64,000 nucleotides of DNA, taken from positions 9,495,501 through 9,559,500 of the forward strand of contig NC_088310.1 in NCBI RefSeq assembly GCF_910592395.1, given 5' to 3'. A program made the translations under genes and the position numbers. Positions 41,701 to 47,222 of this stretch are shown here, one piece after another. This DNA is from Lineus longissimus. Taxonomy: Eukaryota > Nemertea > Pilidiophora > Heteronemertea > Lineidae. The notes under the pieces were generated by a model that worked only from the letters and a program-made list of their open reading frames with translations, was not told the origin of the DNA and did no database searches. Numbering within the stretch: the stretch's first letter is position 1; every line of letters starts with the position of its first letter.

Positions 41701-42234
41701 TGCAGAAAGCTGAAATAATAAAGATCATTGAAAGGCAAGTTAAAGAGGAATCGAAACGATTTTGACCAATTCATTCTGCCATCTGAGCAACCTTGTCACA
41801 ATTATCAAGTAGTGGTGAAGCGAACCGATTTTTCAATAATATGGCGACAACGAGAAGGACAACGTTAGACTGGCGGCGTAAATAGTCGGAGTGAAAGAAA
41901 TGTCGCAACCTTGGTTAATGATTAAAACTGAAGAACAAAATAATAAAGGCAAAAAAGATTAAGACCCTTGATGCACGGTAGATAGAAGTCACAGGTAACA
42001 CAACTACATCACATGCAGTGTACGTACATCAAACATAGCATCGTCCCATTGCCTTGGCCTGAATCTACGTTGTCGAAAAGAGTGAGGAAACTTACCCAAA
42101 CTCTCCACAAGTTTGAACATACATCCTCCAATGTGAAGGTCTCCTTTGACCCGAAGGGTCTTCTCAACTTGTAGGTCCGTGACAAGGATGCTCAACTCCC
42201 AGGATCCGTCCACGATATCTCCTTGATAATACAT
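115..42234 (-). CDS. FERMT2: Kindlin (fermitin family homologue), 11 exons, 3' end missing
   Basis: Kindlins are FERM-domain adaptors that bind integrin beta tails with talin at focal adhesions and activate integrins. The joined exons (42096-42234, 14050-14283, 10799-11025, 9957-10165, 8964-9066, 4108-4215, 3266-3447, 2503-2627, 1745-1851, 1018-1251, 115-261) give 605 codons with no phase conflict. Approximate order: F0 (residues 1-95, DWSDHALWW motif), F1 with a Ser/Asn-rich inserted loop (about 96-275), F2 ([12 protein letters not shown], then YEQAKW) split by a PH domain ([16 protein letters not shown], about 400-485), and the return of F2 ([20 protein letters not shown]). F3 starts around 560. 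Vertebrate kindlin-2 is about 680 residues, so roughly the last 75-80, including the integrin-binding QW region, lie left of position 1. Vertebrates have three paralogues; the paralogue symbol is nominal because an invertebrate kindlin is probably the single ancestral type. I see nothing that breaks the gene. Confidence 0.95.
286..912. repeat. 43-bp minisatellite, about 15 units
   Basis: Tandem units around agttctagtagacatttcta followed by actgctcaataagacaagtc, about 43 bp with minor substitutions; the last units are degenerate. The array starts only about 24 bases upstream (minus-strand sense) of the kindlin exon 11 acceptor, inside intron 10. Read on the minus strand, each unit carries a gagcag|tta motif that looks like a weak 3' splice site. 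Confidence 0.95.
1018..1251 (-). CDS. FERMT2: kindlin coding exon 10 (end of PH, F2 return)
   Basis: Encodes [38 protein letters not shown] and [17 protein letters not shown]. 234 nt in phase 0, with acceptor tttgcag and donor CAG|gtaaat. The acceptor and the first 24 coding bases are duplicated in the upstream intron (copy from 1442). Confidence 0.97.
1228..1647. repeat. tandem duplication across the 3' splice site of kindlin exon 10
   Basis: Two copies, about 1228-1432 and 1442-1647 (offset 214-215). Each holds the start of exon 10 (codons for EDQYAKWM), the tttgcag acceptor and about 180 bases of intron, including a fragment of the TA-flanked MITE family (acaacctctctatcaaggac). The upstream copy leaves a decoy acceptor in intron 9. 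Confidence 0.93.
1745..1851 (-). CDS. FERMT2: kindlin coding exon 9 (PH domain, second half)
   Basis: Encodes [19 protein letters not shown], then [15 protein letters not shown], matching the PH C-terminal strands and helix start of kindlins. The acceptor is tttcag|GC, the donor AAT|gtaagt; 107 nt (2 + 35 codons). Confidence 0.95.
2144..2500 (+). mobile_element. tRNA-derived SINE with long AT-rich tail
   Basis: Pol III-like A box (gtggtgcagtggaag) and B box (gggttcgactccc) spaced as in a tRNA, then a unique body to about 2372 and a TTATAA-type tail to about 2490. It lies in kindlin intron 8, the tail ending next to the exon 8 donor. Antisense to kindlin. Confidence 0.85.
2503..2627 (-). CDS. 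FERMT2: kindlin coding exon 8 (PH domain, first half)
   Basis: Encodes [18 protein letters not shown] and [19 protein letters not shown]. The basic PKKLTLK..K.Y strands are where kindlin PH domains contact phosphoinositides (family knowledge). The acceptor is ttccag|G, the donor G|gtaggt. A SINE with a long AT tail begins about 10 bases beyond the donor. Confidence 0.95.
2633..2762. repeat. imperfect short duplication beside the exon 8 acceptor
   Basis: aagaaaacacataacatcc near 2633 recurs as aagaaaacacaccacagcc near 2713, each followed by attaaaa/gctcc-like sequence. It is intronic and does not include the AG. Confidence 0.5.
3266..3447 (-). CDS. FERMT2: kindlin coding exon 7 (F2-PH linker, start of PH)
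   Basis: Encodes a variable linker with a small internal repeat ([10 protein letters not shown]), an acidic patch and then [11 protein letters not shown] and [16 protein letters not shown], the conserved entry into the inserted PH domain. The acceptor is cttcag|TTA, the donor AA|gtaagc; 182 nt. Confidence 0.94.
3660..3986 (-). mobile_element. tRNA-derived SINE, same family as 59105-59370
   Basis: On the minus strand: A-box-like cgctagtggtcaacgctgct, B box ggggttcaatccca, then a body with ggaactaaaattcc and acttgtcc-type blocks shared with the copy near 59.1 kb. It sits in kindlin intron 6, in the same sense as kindlin. Confidence 0.8.
4108..4215 (-). CDS. FERMT2: kindlin coding exon 6 (F2, YEQAKW)
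   Basis: 108 nt, 36 codons: [17 protein letters not shown], then [13 protein letters not shown]. This matches the kindlin F2 string RINQLYEQAKW...EEMMMFAALQ. The acceptor is tttcag|TAT, the donor CAG|gtaaga, both phase 0. Confidence 0.96.
4340..4435. repeat. short direct duplication (agcttattaatttgaca block)
   Basis: Two near-identical copies of about 40 bases around agcttattaatttgacaat, about 50 bases apart, in kindlin intron 5. Confidence 0.6.
4491..5331 (+). mobile_element. full-length dispersed element, CAAGAGGCCC family
   Basis: Begins caagaggcccaagggcctgg and gcgctcagctga; ends in a GACA microsatellite, cattctaccatttactcat and tcagctgagctaaaa. The ends share an inverted AGCTCAGCTGA-like block. 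It contains a tRNA-B-box-like stretch on the minus strand (near 4890) and the block ctgccggacccaca. Partial copies nearby (5384 and 8379-8780) confirm a repeat family. No long ORF, so non-autonomous; class uncertain. Confidence 0.75.
5384..5430 (+). mobile_element. 5' fragment of the CAAGAGGCCC element
   Basis: Repeats the first about 33 bases of the element at 4491, then diverges. It lies 53 bases after the end of the full copy, in the same orientation. Confidence 0.7.
5997..7295. mobile_element. TIR DNA transposon, non-autonomous, with GTGTACACTAG ends
   Basis: Left end gtgtacactagtaaaatatt, right end its inverse (to 7295), TIRs over 30 bp, flanked by a possible 3-bp direct repeat CCT (5994-5996, 7296-7298). 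Sub-terminal regions are rich in ttgcaaca/tgttgcaa blocks on both sides. The superfamily is not certain: the inner CACTAG..CTAGTG suggests EnSpm/CACTA-like ends. No transposase frame. A second element is nested at 6339-6934. Confidence 0.8.
6339..6934. mobile_element. nested PIF/Harbinger-like element with TTA target duplication
   Basis: Ends ggctgcgtatccatagg and cctatggatacgcggcc are inverted copies, flanked by TTA at 6336-6338 and 6935-6937, the target duplication typical of PIF/Harbinger. It is 596 bp. Frames of about 146-150 codons on both strands look like chance and match no transposase I know. Confidence 0.72.
7431..7436 (-). terminator. polyadenylation signal AATAAA of the nested gene
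   Basis: AATAAA on the minus strand, 45 bases after the TAG of the nested terminal exon. The position is normal for a cleavage signal. The hexamer alone is weak evidence; its place after a spliced open frame gives it weight. Confidence 0.5.
7481..7627 (-). CDS. nested gene, exon 2 (terminal)
   Basis: 48 codons and a TAG stop (7481-7483) after a ttttgcag acceptor. The frame is closed by the stop and followed by a polyadenylation signal, as expected of a last exon. Confidence 0.6.
   Translation of the reverse strand, partial: DRNDLQLHLNIFGDHISKMTKREDRAMTLHIPSTSVFTSAIIRRARQF
7481..8309 (-). CDS. candidate two-exon small gene nested in kindlin intron 5, product unknown
   Basis: Exon 1 (8223-8309) encodes [20 protein letters not shown] and nine more residues, ending GAG|gtaagt. 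Exon 2 (7481-7627) follows acceptor ttttgcag, starts [18 protein letters not shown] and ends RRARQF and TAG. Together 77 residues, phase 0, basic (many Arg), no signal peptide or membrane segment. The frame upstream of the ATG meets a stop after 11 codons with no other ATG. AATAAA on this strand lies at 7431-7436. I do not recognise the family. Alternative: exon 2 also joins kindlin exon 5 in phase 0, so it could be an alternative terminal exon giving a truncated kindlin. An own ATG exon with a consensus donor favours an independent gene. Confidence 0.6.
8223..8309 (-). CDS. nested gene, exon 1
   Basis: 29 codons from the ATG at 8307-8309 to the donor gtaagt (8222-8217). CCAAT occurs a few bases before the ATG; the 5' UTR and start site are not determined. 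A 3' fragment of the CAAGAGGCCC element lies about 70 bases upstream and may have shaped the promoter. Confidence 0.58.
8379..8780 (+). mobile_element. 3' fragment of the CAAGAGGCCC element with expanded GACA repeat
   Basis: Shares the 3' half of the copy at 4491-5331 (ctgccggacccaca, ggagtcctgaagggtct, ctatccgccatagttttgaa, tcagctgagctaaaa). The GACA run is about 65 bases (8657-8721) against about 25 in the full copy. Confidence 0.75.
8964..9066 (-). CDS. FERMT2: kindlin coding exon 5 ([11 protein letters not shown] segment)
   Basis: Encodes [17 protein letters not shown] and [13 protein letters not shown], a near-invariant stretch of kindlins. The acceptor is tcttcag|G, the donor AAG|gtaagg, ending in phase 0. 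A second candidate acceptor in phase 0 (7628) lies in the following intron; see the nested gene. Confidence 0.96.
9626..9776. repeat. 85-bp unit, two tandem copies
   Basis: aagaatagagaggaatactg followed by ccaaaagacaccacc and gaccacaaagctctg, starting at 9626 and 9711. Located in kindlin intron 4. Confidence 0.8.
9957..10165 (-). CDS. FERMT2: kindlin coding exon 4 (F1 loop to F1-F2 junction)
   Basis: Encodes [20 protein letters not shown], a proline/serine-rich linker, then [15 protein letters not shown], which lines up with the conserved KAKINQG segment before WLDSSRSL. The acceptor is tttttag, the donor GG|gtaagt; 209 nt. The linker is poorly conserved, so the 5' part rests mainly on splice sites and an open frame. 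Confidence 0.9.
10799..11025 (-). CDS. FERMT2: kindlin coding exon 3 (F1 and Ser/Asn-rich loop)
   Basis: Opens [18 protein letters not shown] and continues into the F1 loop, rich in Ser and Asn ([12 protein letters not shown]) with SP/TP sites near the end. The acceptor is tttcag, the donor CAG|gtacgt; length 227, phase closing exactly. The loop has scattered basic residues (QKKHRDR) but not the long lysine run seen in vertebrate kindlin-2. Confidence 0.93.
13340..13415. mobile_element. fragment of CAGTCCA-type MITE
   Basis: cagtacaaatcacaattgac followed by atcccgtaaatcgcgtcac matches the left part of the copies at 17707 and 19638. TA precedes it. No matching right end is visible. Confidence 0.55.
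13661..13837. mobile_element. TA-flanked MITE, CAGTGGAACCTC family
   Basis: Left end aagtagaacccctctattac, right end gggaggttccactg, TIRs with one or two changes, flanked by TA on both sides (13659-13660, 13838-13839). Internal blocks aattgaatggaaacaacca and taatagagaggtgtcc are shared by all copies. TA duplications and the CAGT..ACCTC ends resemble pogo/Tigger-type Tc1/mariner elements. Confidence 0.82.
14050..14283 (-). CDS. FERMT2: kindlin coding exon 2 (rest of F0, start of F1)
   Basis: Encodes the diagnostic kindlin string [18 protein letters not shown], then [18 protein letters not shown] and the first F1 strand. The acceptor is cttgcag|AT, the donor G|gtaggt; length 234 (2 + 77 codons + 1). 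Its acceptor and flanking intron are duplicated just upstream (second copy from 14489). Confidence 0.96.
14279..14700. repeat. tandem duplication across the 3' splice site of kindlin exon 2
   Basis: Copies start at 14279 and 14489 (offset 210), each with gatatctgcaagatacaaaa and about 130 bases of well-matched intron; the distal part is diverged. The unit includes the cttgcag acceptor and the first bases of exon 2 and leaves a decoy acceptor near 14494 in intron 1. Confidence 0.88.
16563..16607. repeat. 14-bp perfect inverted repeat
   Basis: aattcataaactca and tgagtttatgaatt around a 17-base loop. Intronic, no known role. Confidence 0.7.
17707..17870. mobile_element. CAGTCCA-type MITE, diverged copy
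   Basis: Left end cagtccatatcacaattgac preceded by TA; right side agatgtaatttgtgact is a weak inverse. It has cgcgtcac-rich internal sequence like the copy at 19638. Confidence 0.65.
18505..18694. mobile_element. 190-bp foldback MITE, TGTGACCCGTCA ends
   Basis: Left end tgtgacccgtcatagcaaaa, right end the inverse (ttcgctgtgacgggtcaca); TIRs of about 35 bp with few mismatches. A second copy of the same length lies at 29049-29238. No convincing target duplication. Confidence 0.8.
19638..19811. mobile_element. CAGTCCA-type MITE, best copy
   Basis: Left end cagtccatatcacaaatgac, right end gtcaattgtgatttggactg as its inverse, followed by TA (the left flank is not a clean TA). 174 bp. Internal tandem of gtaggtcgc(a/g)cata units. 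Confidence 0.75.
20285..20440 (+). mobile_element. probable SINE-like fragment
   Basis: Blocks gccgggaatggctcatc, actccccctggataggttgc and tagtctatcaggcaaacctg resemble the body of dispersed animal repeats. No intact A and B boxes, so this is a tentative call. Confidence 0.35.
21101..21258. mobile_element. TA-flanked MITE, CAGTGGAACCTC family
   Basis: Left end gagtagaacctctctattaa after TA; right end ctaagggaggttcctg. Internal blocks ggacaccttt gggactgac and agtagaaacaaccacc are shared with the family. The right end is slightly damaged. Confidence 0.75.
26100..26184. repeat. (GAT)n microsatellite
   Basis: Imperfect gat/gac trinucleotide run of about 85 bases in intron 1. A shorter GAT run is at 5647-5665. 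Confidence 0.95.
28085..28850. repeat. mosaic of three repeated blocks with a perfect hairpin
   Basis: Block A (acaacatgattaaaagcctg) occurs near 28085 and 28617; block B (tttcagatgacagattttt) near 28552 and 28731; block C (agcaaaccattgaacagaaa) near 28659 and 28775. Rearranged duplications in intron 1 without coding signal. Confidence 0.8.
28575..28614. repeat. perfect 18-bp stem, 4-nt loop hairpin
   Basis: ctgaaaaagtcatgatac, loop atca, then its exact reverse complement. It lies within block B of the mosaic repeat, where other copies have the left arm only. Confidence 0.93.
29049..29238. mobile_element. 190-bp foldback MITE, second copy
   Basis: Left end tgtgacccatcacagcaaaa, right end ggttttgctgtgacgggtaa; same length and internal blocks (ttaggctcatcttctgtgcg) as 18505-18694. 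Confidence 0.8.
29240..29420 (-). mobile_element. tRNA-derived SINE
   Basis: On the minus strand: A-box-like tggaccggtggtcaata and B box ggttcaactccc with about 35 bases between, then a body to about 29240. It abuts the MITE that ends at 29238. Confidence 0.65.
29978..30112 (-). mobile_element. tRNA-derived SINE (short or truncated)
   Basis: On the minus strand: ggaacggtcaagcgtcggcc then ccgggttgtatacccggc, spaced like A and B boxes of a tRNA-related head. Confidence 0.5.
31536..31565. repeat. 13-bp inverted repeat (one G-T) hairpin
   Basis: atctccccgcttt, four-base loop, aaagtggggagat. Intronic; may be part of an older repeat. Confidence 0.6.
32495..32626. mobile_element. mariner-like MITE, CAGGGTG ends, TA target duplication
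   Basis: Left end cagggtggcccagaattatt, right end aataattctgggtcaccctg, an almost exact inverse, flanked by TA on both sides (32493-32494, 32627-32628). The 132-bp element is nearly all inverted repeat. CAGGGTG(T)CCC is typical of mariner TIRs. Confidence 0.85.
34339..34508. repeat. 48-bp tandem repeat, about 3.5 units, open in three frames
   Basis: Unit atgtaccagaggaagggatc followed by agacacatggtacatcttcc and acaaggag. 48 is a multiple of three, so a + strand frame (34201-34578) reads repeated [16 protein letters not shown]; other + frames are open too (to 34622 and 34777). More likely a minisatellite than a gene: no splice or homology support. Confidence 0.85.
37456..37603. mobile_element. 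TA-flanked MITE, CAGTGGAACCTC family
   Basis: Left end cagtggaacctcctttagcg, right end aatagagaggttctacag, flanked by TA (37454-37455, 37604-37605). 148 bp. Confidence 0.85.
37791..37968. mobile_element. TA-flanked MITE, CAGTGGAACCTC family
   Basis: Left end cagtggaacctccattagcg, right end aatagagaggttctaccg, TA on both sides (37789-37790, 37969-37970). 178 bp, with an internal repeat of ctctctattaaggacac. Confidence 0.87.
38668..38817. mobile_element. MITE fragment, CAGTGGAACCTC family
   Basis: Internal blocks (cctctctattatggacac, gtttccattcaatatgacc) and the right end gagcttctactg + TA are present; the left end is missing. Confidence 0.75.
40573..40744. mobile_element. TA-flanked MITE, CAGTGGAACCTC family
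   Basis: Left end cagtatctagaacctagaca (with small insertion), right end ctaaaagaggttccactg, TA on both sides. It follows a palindromic gtacat run (40540-40572). Confidence 0.78.
42096..42234 (-). CDS. FERMT2: kindlin coding exon 1 (start of F0)
   Basis: Starts [15 protein letters not shown] and ends FKLVESL plus one base of the Asp codon completed by exon 2. The ATG is at 42232-42234 with G at -3. An in-frame TGA lies five codons upstream (42247-42249), so this ATG is the natural start unless an unseen splice joins inside that stretch. The donor reads G|gtaagt at 42095. The WELS..VTDL..TLRV.G.LHIGG core matches the N-terminus of other kindlins. Confidence 0.93.
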
Positions 42235-42249
42235 CGCAAAAAGTTTTCA

Positions 42250-42810
42250 GTGAAACGTCAATCTGTACACCAACGATATACACTGTATACGCATACGCGT
42301 GTGTATGTGTATGTGTTTATCCGTAGTATTTGGTGATGTGTCCCAACTTCAGCCGCTGTTCACGGAGTAAATAAGAACTGATATACTCAATGAAAAGCGC
42401 CAGACTGAGTATGAATGTGTAAACAAATCATAAAGAGCAACGTTTATGACTGGTATCCTTCCAAAAACACTTTTAAAAGGCTTTGACTTTGATCCATAAC
42501 CGCCCGACAAGCTCAAACTTCCGTCCTCAGAACCGGATTTTTCACCTAACCTTTCCTCTGCCAATGAAATAACAGATCACCTAGAAACTATTCCATGTAG
42601 TAGGCCAACTTTGTGACCGAAATCCTTCAGCGGTGAGTCTGGATAAAGGTATCTGCGACAAATCCCTAAACACGGCTAGAATCCCCGAGTACAACGACAC
42701 AGTACCGACCACCAACTGATAACTAATGGATCGATATGTCCTGATTCGGCAAGTGCAACGACGACAACATGGGCAGGCAATGTAACCAGCCATCTGATTG
42801 GTCAAACGGC
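42250..42810 (-). promoter_or_regulatory. presumed kindlin 5' flank / 5' UTR region
   Basis: Sequence immediately upstream of the kindlin ATG. An in-frame stop at 42247 bounds the CDS. A minus-strand frame at 42349-42564 (MAEERLGEKSGSEDGSLSLS..., 71 codons) lacks a strong donor and would be an upstream ORF if transcribed. A TG/TA-rich run lies at 42285-42325. No TATA box or start site can be assigned. Confidence 0.35.
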
Positions 42811-43145
42811 TGAGGGGGTCGTCTCAGTATTCGATGATTATTCTGTGGTATTTTTTTACATTAATTACTGTTTATTCGAAATATTTTAGGAATGGCAGGT
42901 CATACTTCTTAAGGGAAATGAGGCAATTTAGGGACATTGTCTAGTTTACCATTCTCAGGCCCACCAGGGCAGGATGTTTTGTTTGACGCAAAATTTAGAA
43001 AATGTCAGATAGGCCCTAAATAGAGGTAATTATAAAAATTTTCGAACAAAATAAATGTGGAAAGAGGAAAACTGAATTCCCTTCAGCAAAACTCAATCAT
43101 GCAGATGCTCAGCCTCTTTCCTGGGTTTGATGAGAATATGCACCA

Positions 43146-43345
43146 CTTATGTGGAGATACAAAGGTTTGGTGTTTGAGTGTGAGACGCAGCACTTATGTG
43201 GAGATAGGCCTTTATACAAAGATTTGGTGTTTGAGTGTGAGATGCAGCACTTATGTGGAGATAGGCCTTTATACAAAGATTTGGTGTTTGAGTGTGAGAC
43301 GCAGCACTTATGTGGAGACAGGCCTTTATATAAAGGTTTGGTGTT
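43146..43345. repeat. 57-bp tandem repeat, about 3.5 units
   Basis: Unit cacttatgtggagataggcc + tttatacaaagatttggtgt + ttgagtgtgagacgcag. 57 is a multiple of three, which keeps + strand frames open (43057-43368). No sign of a gene. Confidence 0.88.
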
Positions 43346-43912
43346 TTAGCATATTTAATATTTCATAAATATTAGGTAATATATCATTCCCATCGTCATT
43401 TTTTGTGAGAATATGATGGTCAAGTTGAACAAATTTTGTTTGAACACATCAAATTCAACATCAATGTAAAAATAAAACCAGCAGCTATCCTAGTAACATC
43501 TTAAGAGTGTTAAAAACAATCTCAAATTATCAATGTTTCAGTATGGCATCCCCCTTTAATCGCCATTAAATGTTTTTACCATTATGGGAATAAAACCACA
43601 CTCAACACAAATTGAATCAACCAGAAGAATTGATTCAAATAAGTAGGAATTCTCAAGTTAAGAGTAAATTCAGTCAAGTAGAGATTTAAAGACCCACAAT
43701 CTTGCTTCAATGCACTTAATCTCGATTACGGGATTTTGATACAGTGGAGAGTTTTGCCTTGGCCAATTACTGTGAAGCTCTTTATTTCCACAGCTCTAAA
43801 TGTTTGCAAAAACATCCTTTTTAGATTTTGCTTCCATTTATTTCCGTGGATGGGTGCATTTTCCAATGAATGGACCATAAGGTTTAGAAATATCGTCATT
43901 ACTTAATCCAGA

Positions 43913-44630
43913 GTCAGGAAATTAGAAATGCATTTATACAATGCGGCCGCAGTGCAGTTATGATGCATGCAAATTTGCTGAAACTTGGTACATATAGTAT
44001 TTGTATATATGTATGCACTGCGGCAATGTTGAAATTTATATTCAGTAGGATTTACGCAATTGGAACTTTTCAAATTCAATTAAAAATTTTCAATTTTTAG
44101 CAAACATCTTAGACCTTTAATGGAACAATTGGAGCAAATAGTTTGTGAGATGCATCGCTTTGAAGTGAAACATGATAATCCCATAATGATACCTTATAAG
44201 CTAGGATATATCATGGGAGTGGTAACAATAAATTGTCATTAGGCCACTCTGATCTGCAGTACAATTGAATGGAAAAATTGTGAAAAGGCGATAGGGATTG
44301 AGATTTTAGCCTGAAATCCCTTCCTTCAAATTCTCATCACAAAAAGATTTAGCCCTTTTCAGATCAAATCAATATGAGATGACCCCTTTACCTAATCGGA
44401 TCTCTCATACAAGTCAGCATTTTTAAAGGGGTACACCGCTCGATAAAATTTTTGAATTTGTAATTGAATTGAAAAAAATCAAATTGTGTCAATGCGTACT
44501 GAATATAAGTTACAACAATGGCAATGTGTAGACATATATACATATACTATAAATACCAAGTTTCAGCAAATTTGCATGCATGATAACCACACTACGGCAT
44601 TGTGTATAACTGCATTTCTATTTTCCTGCA
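43913..44630. mobile_element. large imperfect inverted repeat, arms of about 180 bp
   Basis: Left arm 43913-44090 and right arm 44451-44630 are reverse complements with scattered mismatches; shared core gcatgcaaatttgctgaaac, then ttggta and tatagta. Probably the ends of a foldback or TIR element, or an old inverted insertion pair. No coding frame between. Confidence 0.75.
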
Positions 44631-45400
44631 CCACCAGCAATTACGAACTGGGTACTCCTTTAAATAAGTCTGCCAGAGAGATATTTCAATGCCCTTTGAA
44701 TTTAAGGTTGAGAAAAATTAGGCTGAACAAATTTACGCCTCAATTTTGTAATTAATAGTAATTAATGTAATTGTATTCAAGTGAACTTTTCGAGGACATT
44801 GCTAACCAGACATGTAACCTCCATGTTCATCTATTAGATGTGTGCCTACCATAGTGACATTCTGGGATGCCCCCCCCCAAAAAAAAATTCATGTAGATTT
44901 GGGACTGAAAACGGCAAATGGTAGTGTTCCAACCCTCCCCAAATGCTACATATGGCCTCGAGTTCGAGCTCACATTATCAAAGTATTCTCGTGACCTTGG
45001 CCATAAAATCCTAACCTAAAGCGAGGCAACAAAACATAGAGGTTTTCCATTTGAGCTAATGAACATTCATGACCAATTAAGGCAGTCAGTCAAATTGAGA
45101 CAAACTCTTAGGGCAAAACTTGGTTAGTTAAATTAATCTACTTTTCAACTTATTTATAGGTTGATTGGTTGTGAGGCTGGGTGGTAATGAAAACAAGGAA
45201 TTGTTATTAGCTTTATAAAACTACACTAAACGTATTCTATGCTGGTGGTTTAGGCACAGACCTCATCCTCCAAACTCCGTCCTCTGTGGTAGTTGCAACT
45301 AGGAGTTACTTGGTTGCCGATGTGATAGTCTTCGTTTTGCTCTAACTATGTGCGAGTGGCATTGATTTGGTCTTCCTGGTCAAGAAATTTTACTGGCTCT

Positions 45401-47222
45401 GCATCTTTCATGGTTGGTTGTGACAATCGTCCTATATCTTTCATTTTTGATTGAGACAATTGTCCTACATCTTTCATAGTTGGTTGAGACAAATTGTCTA
45501 CCATCTCATGGTTGCCTGAGACAATTGTCCTAAATATTTCATGGCTGGTTGTGACACTGTCCTACATCTTTCATAACTGCATCTTTCATGGTTGGTTGTG
45601 ACAATCGTCCTATATCTTTCATTTTTGATTGAGACAATTGTCCTACATCTTTCATAGTTGGTTGAGACAAATTGTCTACCATCTCATGGTTGCCTGAGAC
45701 AATTGTCCTAAATATTTCATGGCTGGTTGTGACACTGTCCTACATCTTTCATAACTGGTTGTGACAATTGTCCAACATCTTTCATGGTTGGTTGAGACAA
45801 CTGTACTACGTCTTTAATAGTTGGCTTAGACAACTGTGCGACTCCTTCCATGGTTGGTTGCGACAATTGTCTTTGATCTTTCATGGCTGGTTGAAACAAT
45901 TGTCCTACATTTTCTATGGTTAGTTGAGACAATTGTTCTATTTCTTCAATGGTTGGCTGCGACAATTGCGCTACATCTTTCATGGCTGGTTGTGACAATT
46001 GTCCTGCATCTTTCATGGTTGGTTGAGGCAACTGTCCTACATCTTCCATGGCTGGTTGTGACGATTGTCCCACATCTTTCATGGTTGGTTGAGGCAACTG
46101 TCCTACATCTTCCATGGCTGGTTGTGACGATTGTCCTACATCCTTCATGGCTGGTTGAGGCAACTGTCCCACATCTTTCATGGCTGGTTGTGACACTGTC
46201 CTACATCTTTCATGACTGGTTGTGACAATTGTCCCACGTCTTTCATGGTTGGTTGAGGCAACTGTCCCATATCTTTCATGGCTGGTTGTGACACTGTCCT
46301 ACATCTTTCATGACTGGTTGTGACGATTGTCCCACATCTTTCATAGTTGGTTGAGGAAAGTGTCCCACATCTTCCATGGTTGGTTGTGACAATTGTCCTA
46401 CATCTTTCATGGCTGGTTGAGGCAACTGTCCCACATCTTTCATGGCTGGTTGTCCCACGTCTTTCATGGTTAGTTGAGGCAACTGTCCTACATCTTCCAT
46501 GGTTGGTTGTGACAATTGTCCTTCATCTTTCACGGCTGGTTGTGACACTGTCCTACATTTTTCATGACTGGTTGGGACAATTGCCCACATCTTTCATGGT
46601 TGGTTGAGACTCTGTCCTACATCTGGTTGTGACAATTGTCCTACATCTTTCATGGCTGGTTGTGACAATTGTCCTACATCTTTCATGGCTGGTTGTGACA
46701 CTGTCCTACATCTTTCATCACTGGTTGTGACAATTATCCCACATCTTTCATGGGTCCTACATCGTTCATTGTTGGTTGTGACACTGTCCTACATCATTCA
46801 TGACTGGTTGCGATGATTGTCCCACATCTTTCATGGTTTATTGAGACACTGTCCTACATCTTGTTGTGACAATTGTCCTACCTATTTCATGATTGGTTGT
46901 GACAATTGTCAAACATATATCATGGTTGGTTGAGGCAACTGTCCTACATCTTCCATGGTTGGTTGAGACACTGTCCTACATCTTCAATGGTTGGTTGAGA
47001 CACTGTCCTACATCCTCAATGGCTGGTTGTGACAATTGTCCCACATCTTTCATGGCTGGCTGTGACAATTGTCCTACATCATTCATGGTTGGTTGAGCCA
47101 GTTGTCCTATTGACCTATACATCTTTCAGAGTTGGTTGCGACAATTGTCCTGCATCTTCATTGTTGGTTGTGACAATTGTCCTGCATCTTTCATTGTTGG
47201 TTGTGACAATTGTCCTGTACCT
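45401..47222. repeat. 33-bp minisatellite, about 1.8 kb
   Basis: Consensus tggctggttgtgacaattgt + cctacatctttca, 33 bp, with shorter variants. On the minus strand it reads 11-residue repeats QPAMKDVGQLS (open 45717-46196 and 46276-46590); the + strand is open in other frames. Unit-length changes break all frames, and no splice sites or start context support a gene. It includes a perfect 178-bp duplication at 45401-45757. Confidence 0.9.

Larger units (their letters stand above)
14284..42095 (-). other. kindlin intron 1 (27.8 kb)
   Basis: From donor gtaagt (42095) to acceptor cttgcag. It holds MITEs of four families, SINE relics, a 48-bp repeat and hairpins, each listed separately. In 14700-17700, 21300-26000, 30150-31500, 32700-34300 and 34800-37400 I see no recognised gene or clear repeat beyond short microsatellites. 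Open frames there are below about 140 codons, lack splice-site support and match no family I know. A long first intron commonly houses enhancers, but none can be named here. Confidence 0.85.

Noticed and set aside
45836-46225. 129-codon + strand repeat frame
   Set aside because: Shadow of the 33-bp minisatellite; frame set by unit length.
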